DNA of 7,079 bases from the NCBI GenBank assembly GCA_025934455.1, contig JAICYA010000098.1, positions 1 through 7,079 of the forward strand. The letters run 5' to 3'. Of the stretch, positions 1 to 6,154 are shown one piece after another. Position 1 is the first letter of the stretch; every line of letters begins with the position of its first letter. Source of the stretch: Rudaea sp. (GTDB lineage Bacteria; Pseudomonadota; Gammaproteobacteria; Xanthomonadales; Rhodanobacteraceae). The notes under the pieces are model-generated. The model saw only the letters and a program-made list of their open reading frames with translations, did no database searches and was not told the DNA's origin. The position numbers and the translations under genes are program-made.

Positions 1-1
1 G

Positions 2-493
2 TTCTGTACATCGACCACCCTGATCGCCGCAGAAACGTCGACGCCATCCAACGCGCTCGACAAGTTCCTCGGCAGCGGCACATGCACGGGCAACGTCATG
101 GCCATGGGCAAGAATCCAGGCCACGCCACCACCGCAAAGTTCCACGGCGAGAAGATCATGGACGGTCGCTGGGTGGAAATCCGCTACGACGAGGACCCGA
201 GCGCGGTCAATTCCAAACCCTTTCACGTCGTGCAGTACATCGGCTACGACGCTTCGAAAAAACGTTATGTCTCGGTGCTCATCGACAACGCGGACGAAAG
301 CTACAGCACGGGTTCCAGCTCCGGCTGGCAGGGCGACAGCATCACGTTCGATGAATCCTCGGACGGCAAGAGCGTGTCCTTCCGCGACGTCTTCACCAGC
401 GGCCAATCCGGCTTGAACAGCCATACCGGATGGATGAAAGACAAGAGCGACAAGTGGGTCAAGACCGACGAGGAAACCTGCCAAAGCTCGTGA
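2..493 (+). CDS. DUF1579-like secreted protein (5' partial)
   Basis: The frame is open from the left edge to a TGA at 491-493, giving 163 residues with the true start outside the window. The first visible residues (FCTSTTLIAA, then ETST) look like the end of a signal peptide, so perhaps only 15-25 residues are missing and the protein is probably periplasmic or secreted. The body has the pattern of DUF1579-type small beta-barrel proteins: an early LDKFLGSGTCTG segment, then GRWVEIRYDE, then YIGYDASKKRYVSVLIDN, a GDSITF strand and a terminal HTGWMKDKSDKWVKTDEE block. Two cysteines, one in SGTCTG and one four residues from the C-terminus, could form a disulfide closing the barrel. An internal ATG at 98 is not the start, because homologous-looking sequence precedes it. 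The biochemical role of the family is not known. Family assignment is from motif memory. Confidence 0.75.
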   Translation, partial: FCTSTTLIAAETSTPSNALDKFLGSGTCTGNVMAMGKNPGHATTAKFHGEKIMDGRWVEIRYDEDPSAVNSKPFHVVQYIGYDASKKRYVSVLIDNADESYSTGSSSGWQGDSITFDESSDGKSVSFRDVFTSGQSGLNSHTGWMKDKSDKWVKTDEETCQSS

Positions 494-503
494 CCCGACC
501 ACG

Positions 504-524
504 CTCCTGACGATCACGCAGGAG
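504..524 (+). promoter_or_regulatory. Possible hairpin covering the Shine-Dalgarno of the next gene
   Basis: CTCCTG at 504-509 is perfectly complementary to CAGGAG at 519-524, with a 9-nt loop. The right arm contains the AGGAG ribosome-binding site (520-524) that lies 6 nt before the ATG at 531. The left arm begins 10 nt after the stop codon of the preceding gene. A ribosome terminating at 493 would cover the left arm, so the arrangement could couple translation of the two genes. The pairing is seen in the sequence; the regulatory role is inference, and a 6-bp stem can occur by chance. Confidence 0.35.
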
Positions 525-530
525 AACGAC

Positions 531-1316
531 ATGCGCAAGCACGGAGTTCTCCTGGCCGCCCCAATAAATTGCTACTCGCCCCGACCAGTGGCTGTTCGCA
601 TGAATGCACGTGCCCTGCCAAGCGTTGGTGAACACCGCTACTACGTCACGGCCGCGATTGGCGTGATCGTCGTGGTGCTAGCTGGTTTCAGCATCGATAT
701 TCCGCTGCTTTCGCAACTCGGCAGTGTAAGCGTCCTGGTGCGTGTGCACGGTATGGTGATGCTGACCTGGATCGCCCTGTTCTTCGTGCAGGCGCTGCTG
801 GTAGCACGCCACCGCGTGGATCTGCACATGCGCCTGGGCATCTTCGGCGCTGCGCTGGCAGTTGTGGTGGTCATGGCCGATACGGCAACGCTGATCGTCG
901 CCTGCCGCCTCGGCGGCGACCACATGCCACCGCATATGCCGGCGCCGTTGTTCCTGGCGCTCGGATTATTCAACCTCGCGACCTTCGCAGTGCTGGTCAG
1001 TGCGGCGATCGTACTGCGCAAGCGACGCAGCGACTGGCACAAGCGGCTGATGCTGCTGGCGGCGATCCTGCTGCTCGATGCGGCACTCGCTCGCTTCATC
1101 AATCACTACACATCCTGGAACATCGATCCGTCGACGCTGCGCAACCTGCTGATGCTGGCCTGCATCGCCATCGACACTTTCCGTTATCGGCGCCTGCATC
1201 CGGCCTTCGTGCTCGGCGGATTGCTCCTCGTCGGCAACGATTACCTGGCCACGTGGGCAGCGGGCACATCCGCATGGCGCTCGTTCACGGCGTGGCTGAC
1301 GGCACCACCGGCATGA
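531..1316 (+). CDS. Polytopic membrane protein of unknown function (about 7 TM helices)
   Basis: The ORF encodes 261 residues. Hydrophobic segments lie near residues 37-55, 72-92, 101-125, 138-163, 171-190, 203-218 and 224-245, so this is an inner-membrane protein with about seven helices. Histidines sit near the helix ends (H73 in RVHGM, H94 and H99 between the second and third helices, H170 in DWHKRL). This recalls haem- or metal-binding membrane proteins such as the cytochrome b561 or DUF2306 groups, but I do not recognise the family firmly. The start at 531 has a strong AGGAG at 6 nt spacing. However, residues 1-23 look unlike the rest of the protein, and M24 (ATG at 600) lies just before the conserved-looking RYYVTAAIG region without a clear ribosome-binding site. 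It lies 37 bp after the DUF1579-like gene and 25 bp before the peptidase remnant, all on the same strand. Function is unknown. Confidence 0.8.
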   Translation: MRKHGVLLAAPINCYSPRPVAVRMNARALPSVGEHRYYVTAAIGVIVVVLAGFSIDIPLLSQLGSVSVLVRVHGMVMLTWIALFFVQALLVARHRVDLHMRLGIFGAALAVVVVMADTATLIVACRLGGDHMPPHMPAPLFLALGLFNLATFAVLVSAAIVLRKRRSDWHKRLMLLAAILLLDAALARFINHYTSWNIDPSTLRNLLMLACIAIDTFRYRRLHPAFVLGGLLLVGNDYLATWAAGTSAWRSFTAWLTAPPA

Positions 1317-1341
1317 ATCATCGTTTGAAAGGAAGCGCACG

Positions 1342-1659
1342 ATGAACTACCCGCAAAGTTGTCTTGCCGCTGCCCTGTTCGCTTCCGCCGCGACGTTTGC
1401 GGCCACGCCGCCGCCCTCGGCGCCGGCGCACCCGTTCACCGACGACTACTTCGGCACGAAGGTCGTCGATAACTATCGCTGAATGGAGAACCTGAAAGAT
1501 CCGCAGATGCAGCGCTGGATGAAAGCCCAGGCCGACTACACGCGCGCGGCACTGGATGCGTTGCCCGGCTACACGAAGTTGTACAAGCGTATCGACGATC
1601 CCAACTCCTCGGAGCCCGCGCAAGCGAGCGGCGTGATCTTCGCATACGGGTTCGACTAG
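1342..1659 (+). pseudogene. Prolyl oligopeptidase (S9A) N-terminal remnant with in-frame TGA
   Basis: An ATG at 1342, with AAAGGA about 9 nt upstream, opens a frame whose product has a signal peptide (about residues 1-21, ending near FAATPPP). The S9A peptidase N-terminus HPFTDDYFGTKVVDNYR follows. The next codon, at 1480-1482, is TGA where the family has Trp (YRWMEN). The frame then continues cleanly with MENLKDPQMQRWMKAQADYTRAALDALPGY and a SSEPAQASG segment, to a TAG at 1657-1659. Prolyl oligopeptidases are about 700 residues with the Ser-Asp-His triad in the C-terminal half, so only about 15 percent remains and no catalytic residue is present. The last few residues (IFAYGFD) no longer resemble the family, marking the truncation point where the convergent kinase gene ends. 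The continuous frame after the TGA suggests a fairly young lesion. TGA read-through would still give no enzyme. Confidence 0.85.
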
Positions 1660-4592
1660 CGTCCTTTCGCCACCAGCAAGCGGGCGGACGTTGGATACAA
1701 ATCCACTTCTACACTCGGCAGTTTGACCAATTCGCGCCGCGCCTGTGCCTGCAGGGCGGCGCCGTCCTTGCCGCCCCGGCATTCGCCCTGCAACAGATGC
1801 ATCTGCAGGATGGGCAAGGGATCGCGCAGCGGCAGGAGCGGGCGCAATTCGGCGTTCACGGCATCGAGCAGCGGCCCGGCTTCCGCGCAACGGCCCGCGC
1901 CAACCAGGAAATCCGCCAGCGGCAGCCGCCACTGGTACATCTCGATTTTCTGCGTGGCGTGCAAACGTTCGCCTATCGCCAGCACCGCGCGGAAATCACG
2001 CTCGGCGTCCGCCGCCGCGCCGTTCGACTCTTCGGCCATCGCCAGACTGCGCAGCGCCACGGCGGTATTCCCGGAAATCTCACCCTCGCGCTGCTTCTGG
2101 ATATCGACCGCGCGGCGTGCGTAGCCCACCGCTTCGGCATGCTTGCCCTGCAAGGCCAGCGCATTCGCCAGATTTTCGTAGTCGGTCGCGTCCAGACCCT
2201 GCCCATTGTCGACGCGCTTGCGTGCGAGCGCATCGCGCAGCAGAACTTCGGCTTCAGCGGCACGCCCGGCATGCAACAGTGCATAAGCGAGATTGTTCTT
2301 GGCCGTGAGTGTATCGGGATGATCCGGACCCAACGTTTTCGTGAAGCGATCCAGCACTTCCCGCGCCATCGGCACCGCGCCGGCATAATCGCGGCGCAAC
2401 ATGCGCAGCATGGCCAGCATGTTCAGCGCTTCGCCGATCCTGGGATGATCGGGCGGCAGGCTGGCGCGGCTGATTGCTAGCGCGTCCTGCGCGAGGCCTT
2501 CCGCGGCGTCGAGGCGATTTTCGTCCTCGTAAACGCCGGCGACGTCGATTTCCGCGAACGCGACAAGTGGATGATGCGGACCGTAAATTTTTTTGCGGAT
2601 TGCCAGTGCGCGCTCGACCAATGGCATGGCAGCGTCGAAATTGCCGGATTGGTCCAGGTGTACGCCGAGGCTTAACAGCGAATTCGCCACCTCGGGATCG
2701 TCCGCGCCGAGTTTTTTTTCGCGGATCGAAAGCACCTGCCGGTAAAGCGCCAGTGCATCGCCGCGCTTGCCCATGTCGTCCAGATTCGCCGCGAAGTCGT
2801 CGAGATAACGTGCGGTTTCGACCGCTTCGCCCCCGAAGCGGCGCCGCGCGGACTGCACGGCCTCTGCCAGCAACACGTCGGCGCCCTTGAAATCGCCTTT
2901 GGCGCGATCGAGTGCGGCCAGATGATCCAGGCTTTCAATGATTGCCGGATCGTCCGCGCGCAGCACCGCCCGACGCATCGCCAGCGCGCTGCGCAAGAGC
3001 GGCTCGGCCTGCGTGAAATCGGCCTTGAGCCGGTAAATGCGACCGAGGCCGTCAAGACTCTCGGCGACGTCGGCATCGACCCGCGTCGGATCGGTTCGGC
3101 GCAATGCCAACGCCTGCTGAGCCACCGGCAACGCACGATCGTAAAGGCCCAGACTCGTGTAGGTCGTTGCCACCGTCTGCAGCAGTCGCGCGCGCACATC
3201 GGGTTCAATGCGCGAATCCATGCGCAAGCGCTGCGTGCCGCTGTCGAGCAGATCCTGCGCGGTGATGCTGGCGCCGCGCGTGCTTTGCGGATCGGCACCA
3301 CTGAACAGGCCGACAAGAAATTGCGTGACTTGCTGGGAAACCTGTGCCTGACGCGACTTCTCGCGCGCCTGCCCCAGCGCGAACGCCAGCGCGGCGATCA
3401 GGGCAAGAACGGCAAGCGTGGACATCGCCACGCCGAGCCGGTGTCGGCCGACAAACTTGCGCAGGCGGTATCCGGCATGGTCGCGGCGCGCGGAAATCGG
3501 CCGCCCGGCGAGAAAACGCCGCAGATCGCCCGCCAATGCCTCGACCGTGGAGTAGCGCCGCTGCGGATCGCGCTGCATGGCCTTGAGCACGATGGTATCC
3601 AGGTCCCCTCGCAGCAGCCGCGAGGGCAGCGGTGCACCGGGACCACCGGCGCGACTCGGCGGCGCGAGAGTTCCCGATTCCAGCGTGCGCAACGCGGCTT
3701 CCGGGCTCGGCCCATCCGCGGCGGCAAACGCGCGTACGCCGCTGAGCAACTCATACAGCACGGCGCCGAGCGCGTAGATGTCGGTCGCGGTCGTCACCGG
3801 CTCGCCGCGCAATTGTTCCGGCGCCGCATAGGCCGGGGTCAGTGGGCGATGCCGGGTGTCGATGGTGCCGCCTTGTGAATCGTCTAGCAGCTTGGCGATG
3901 CCGAAGTCCAGCAACTTCGCCTCGCCTGCGGGAGTGATGAGGATGTTCGACGGCTTGATGTCGCGATGCACGATCAATTGGCCGTGCGCGAACTGCACGG
4001 CCGAGCAGACATCGAGGAACAGTGCCAGCCGTTCGTGCAGGCTCGCACTCTTGCCGGCGCAATGCGGCAGCAGCGGCTCGCCTTCGACGTATTCCATGGC
4101 AAAATACGGGCGTCCATCGGCCGCGATGCCGCCGTCGATCAGGTGCGCGATATGCGGATGTTCCAGCCGCGCCAGAATCTGGCGTTCGCGCAGGAAGCGC
4201 GCTCGCACGGCGTCCGAGTCCATGCCGCGCTTGATCAGCTTGAGCCCCGCGTGTTGCTGGAACTGGCCGTCGGCGCGCTCAGCCAGCCACACCACGCCCA
4301 TGCCGCCGCGGCCCAACTCGCGCAGCAAGCGCCATGAGCCGATGCGACTATCCTTGTCGACATCGACGTCGGCAGCGTCCGCCCACTCTGCCGCCGCCGA
4401 CGCACGCGCTGAGTGCGTGCCGCGCTCGAAATGCGTGCCCCGCGCATCTGCCGCGAGCAATCTTTCGACTTCCAGGCGCAATGCTGCGTCGCCGCCGCAC
4501 AGGCGCACGAGCAAATCGTCGCGTTCGGAGGCCGACGCCTCGGCGACCTCGTCGAAGATCGAACCGATGCGCTGCCAGCGTTGCGTATCCAT
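1656..4592 (-). CDS. Serine/threonine protein kinase with transmembrane helix and TPR sensor region
   Basis: The 978-residue protein starts at an ATG (4590-4592) 14 bp after the sigma gene stop. Residues 1-80 form the N-terminal helical segment typical of kinases encoded beside ECF sigma factors (RIGSIFDEVAEA, then EVERLLAAD). The Pkn/Hanks-type kinase domain covers about 86-365. It has glycine loop GRGGMG (94-99), catalytic Lys K118 in AGLKLIKRG, alpha-C Glu E136, HRDIKPSN (209-216), DFG (229-231) and APE (257-259), so it should be active. One hydrophobic helix lies at about 386-408. After FLVGLFSGADPQSTRG comes an array of about ten kinesin-light-chain-like TPRs spaced about 42 residues (roughly 465-905). 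The kinase is predicted cytoplasmic and the TPRs periplasmic, where they could bind a protein or peptide ligand. The genomic pairing suggests the adjacent sigma factor as substrate. Its stop codon overlaps that of the convergent peptidase remnant in a shared CTAG. Signal and substrate are inferred. Confidence 0.95.
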   Translation of the reverse strand: MDTQRWQRIGSIFDEVAEASASERDDLLVRLCGGDAALRLEVERLLAADARGTHFERGTHSARASAAAEWADAADVDVDKDSRIGSWRLLRELGRGGMGVVWLAERADGQFQQHAGLKLIKRGMDSDAVRARFLRERQILARLEHPHIAHLIDGGIAADGRPYFAMEYVEGEPLLPHCAGKSASLHERLALFLDVCSAVQFAHGQLIVHRDIKPSNILITPAGEAKLLDFGIAKLLDDSQGGTIDTRHRPLTPAYAAPEQLRGEPVTTATDIYALGAVLYELLSGVRAFAAADGPSPEAALRTLESGTLAPPSRAGGPGAPLPSRLLRGDLDTIVLKAMQRDPQRRYSTVEALAGDLRRFLAGRPISARRDHAGYRLRKFVGRHRLGVAMSTLAVLALIAALAFALGQAREKSRQAQVSQQVTQFLVGLFSGADPQSTRGASITAQDLLDSGTQRLRMDSRIEPDVRARLLQTVATTYTSLGLYDRALPVAQQALALRRTDPTRVDADVAESLDGLGRIYRLKADFTQAEPLLRSALAMRRAVLRADDPAIIESLDHLAALDRAKGDFKGADVLLAEAVQSARRRFGGEAVETARYLDDFAANLDDMGKRGDALALYRQVLSIREKKLGADDPEVANSLLSLGVHLDQSGNFDAAMPLVERALAIRKKIYGPHHPLVAFAEIDVAGVYEDENRLDAAEGLAQDALAISRASLPPDHPRIGEALNMLAMLRMLRRDYAGAVPMAREVLDRFTKTLGPDHPDTLTAKNNLAYALLHAGRAAEAEVLLRDALARKRVDNGQGLDATDYENLANALALQGKHAEAVGYARRAVDIQKQREGEISGNTAVALRSLAMAEESNGAAADAERDFRAVLAIGERLHATQKIEMYQWRLPLADFLVGAGRCAEAGPLLDAVNAELRPLLPLRDPLPILQMHLLQGECRGGKDGAALQAQARRELVKLPSVEVDLYPTSARLLVAKGR

Positions 4593-4606
4593 GTTCTGTC
4601 CCGCGC

Positions 4607-5134
4607 TTAGTCCAGGCCAAGCTCACGCACGAGGAAGGCACGGGCACGGCGCCAGTCGCGGAATACGGTGCGCTCGGTGAGACCCTGCAACTGCGCGATC
4701 TCTTCGAACTCCAGGCCGCCGAAGATGCGCCATTCGACGAGTTGGGCCGAACGTGCGTCGAGGTCGGCGAGCCGCGACAGTGCGACATCCAGCGCGACCA
4801 GGTCGACGATGTCGGATGGCGTGCCGACGCGCTCGTCCAGGCCGGTGATCGCGACATCGCCGCCGCGCTTGAGGCGTCCGCGTGCACGCGCATGATCGAC
4901 CAGGATCTGGCGCATCGCACGGGCCGCCAGCGACAGGAAGTGCGCGCGATCGACCGCGGCCGCCTGGGGCGCGGCATGCAGCTTGAGATAGACCTCGTGG
5001 ACGAGCGCCGTCGTGTCGAGTGTCGCCGGGTTGCCCGCGGCGCGGCGCTGGCCGCGCGCGATGCGGCGCAGTTCCTGGTAGACGCGTTCGAACAACGCTT
5101 GCGGAAGCTCGTTGGCGGCAGCAGTCATCGTCAT
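4607..5134 (-). CDS. ECF-family RNA polymerase sigma factor of the kinase-associated type
   Basis: From the ATG at 5132-5134 the product is 175 residues. It matches the small ECF group often described as sigma-70 family, ECF-like HTH (Sigma70_ECF type). Region 2 runs from FERVYQELRRIA through TTALVHEVYLKL to RAHFLSLAARAMRQILVDHAR. Region 4 is LSRLADLDARSAQLVEWRIFGGLEFEEIAQLQGLTERTVFRDWRRARAFL, with the helix-turn-helix at about 130-165. An in-frame ATG at 5203 would add 23 residues, but these do not resemble the family, have no ribosome-binding site and would reach to 14 bp from the divergent gene. A second candidate is the ATG at 5128. No anti-sigma gene is visible; the downstream kinase is the likely partner. 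Where ECF factors carry DAED before LVQEVF, this one has DTTA (residues 40-43), so phosphorylation of T41 or T42 could restore the negative charge. That last step is inference. Confidence 0.92.
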   Translation of the reverse strand: MTMTAAANELPQALFERVYQELRRIARGQRRAAGNPATLDTTALVHEVYLKLHAAPQAAAVDRAHFLSLAARAMRQILVDHARARGRLKRGGDVAITGLDERVGTPSDIVDLVALDVALSRLADLDARSAQLVEWRIFGGLEFEEIAQLQGLTERTVFRDWRRARAFLVRELGLD

Positions 5135-5217
5135 CGGAATTTCGTCGGCGCGGGTGCGCACTTGATAGCATAGCCCCGCAGCGCCATATGTGGCGTGATC
5201 CATTGCCAGGAAAAGCC
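5135..5217. promoter_or_regulatory. Divergent intergenic region; candidate promoter and inverted repeat
   Basis: This 83-bp gap must hold the promoters for both the sigma-kinase operon (leftward) and the thioredoxin-TPR gene (rightward). Rightward, TTGATA (5162-5167) is followed after 17 nt by CATATG (5185-5190), a good -35 with a weak -10. Overlapping that -10 is an inverted repeat, CGCCA (5182-5186) and TGGCG (5191-5195), around TATG. It could be an operator or a small leader hairpin. Leftward, TATGCT on the minus strand (about 5170-5175) is the only -10-like hexamer I see, without a convincing -35. AGGAAA at 5208-5213 is the ribosome-binding site of the rightward gene. All promoter calls are by eye. 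Confidence 0.3.
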
Positions 5218-6075
5218 ATGTCCGATTCGCCGCACGTTTTCGATGCCACCGAAGCCAATTTCGAGACCGAGGTCATCCAGGCTTCGCTGACCACGCCGGT
5301 GCTGGTGGATTTCTGGGCCGCGTGGTGCGGGCCGTGCAAGCAGCTCGCGCCGATCCTGGAAAAGGTGGTGGCGGGTTACAACGGCGCGCTCAAGCTGGCC
5401 AAGGTCGATACCGACGCGCAACAGCAGCTCGCGGCGATTTTCGGTATCCGCAGTTTGCCGACCGTGGTGCTGGTCAAGGATGGGCAGATGGTCGACGGCT
5501 TCATGGGCGCGCTGCCGGAAGGCCAGGTGCACGAATTCCTGTCGCGCCATCTCGCCGCGCCGACCGAGCAGCCTGACGCTCCCGCTCCGGCCCCCGCGCC
5601 GGAAACGACCGAGCAATCCATCGCGCGCCTGCGCAAGGAAATCGCGGCTGTGCCGGACAAGCCGGAATTGAAACTCGATCTGGCACTCGCGCTGATGCAG
5701 ACCGGCCAGGCCGATGCCGCTCAGGCCGAACTCGACGCCCTGCCCGCCAATCTGGCCGAGGACTCACGCGCCAAGCGCCTGCACAACCAGCTCGACTTCG
5801 CCCGCGCCTTGCAAGGCGCGCCGGATATGGCCACGCTGCGCGCTCGCCTGTCCGCAAACGCGAGCGACCACACCGCACGCGACCTGCTCGGCGTGCGCCT
5901 GTTGCTCGACGGCAATGCCGCCGCCGGACTCGACGAGTTCCTTCACATCCTGAAAACACAGCGCGACTGGAACGATGGCGCGGCGAAGAAGCGCCTGATT
6001 GCCGCCTTCAGCGTGCTCGACGACGAGGAACTCATCGGCAGTTACCGCAGAAAGATGGCGTCGTTGTTATTTTAA
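5218..6075 (+). CDS. cnoX: Thioredoxin-TPR co-chaperone (CnoX/YbbN type, CXXC intact)
   Basis: From the ATG at 5218, 4 nt after an AGGAAA, the product is 285 residues, almost the length of E. coli YbbN (284). The thioredoxin fold occupies about 7-112, with WCGPC at 36-40 (C37, C40) and the cis-proline P81 in RSLPT. An Ala/Pro-rich linker (about 115-130) leads to a helical TPR-like C-terminal half, ending in the family-typical SYRRKMASLLF. CnoX/YbbN is a cytoplasmic holdase that protects proteins from aggregation and over-oxidation and hands them to DnaK or GroEL. E. coli YbbN has lost its first active-site Cys, whereas this protein keeps both and is probably redox-active, as in alphaproteobacterial CnoX. 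The frame extends upstream to 5020, but that part is antisense to the sigma gene and not thioredoxin-like. No signal peptide is seen. Confidence 0.93.
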   Translation: MSDSPHVFDATEANFETEVIQASLTTPVLVDFWAAWCGPCKQLAPILEKVVAGYNGALKLAKVDTDAQQQLAAIFGIRSLPTVVLVKDGQMVDGFMGALPEGQVHEFLSRHLAAPTEQPDAPAPAPAPETTEQSIARLRKEIAAVPDKPELKLDLALALMQTGQADAAQAELDALPANLAEDSRAKRLHNQLDFARALQGAPDMATLRARLSANASDHTARDLLGVRLLLDGNAAAGLDEFLHILKTQRDWNDGAAKKRLIAAFSVLDDEELIGSYRRKMASLLF

Positions 6076-6154
6076 GGCAGGGTTTTCACGGATTCTGCAC
6101 AGCGGTTTTTCGTACATTTGCACCGCAGGGGATAAATCGTCTGGGGAGAACTTC

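Noticed and set aside
1480..1482. The in-frame TGA as a selenocysteine or recoded codon
   Set aside because: The family has Trp here, not Cys or Sec, no SECIS-like hairpin is apparent just downstream, and the frame ends soon after anyway without a catalytic domain.
1318..1932. A minus-strand ORF of 204 residues spanning the kinase 3' end and the peptidase remnant
   Set aside because: It is Arg/Gly-rich with no recognisable domain, overlaps the kinase in another frame, and is opposite the clearly peptidase-like frame.
1797..2480. Long plus-strand ORFs over the kinase gene, such as 1797-2480 and 2922-3878
   Set aside because: They are opposite-strand shadows of a GC-rich gene whose minus-strand product has a complete set of kinase and TPR motifs.
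5135..5203. The longer sigma-factor start at 5203
   Set aside because: The extra 23 residues are unlike the family, have no ribosome-binding site, and would use up the only space for the promoters of both divergent genes.
5020..5217. An upstream in-frame extension of the thioredoxin-TPR gene (66 extra residues)
   Set aside because: It is antisense to the sigma gene, is Arg-rich like shadow frames, and has no family resemblance. The ATG at 5218 has a good ribosome-binding site and gives the usual family length.
6076..6154. A terminator or promoter between the thioredoxin-TPR gene and the beta-helix gene
   Set aside because: The best stem I found (GCGGT with ACCGC around 6101-6125) is 5 bp with a long loop and no U-tract, and no -35/-10 pair stands out. 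Only the ribosome-binding site at 6143-6148 is clear.
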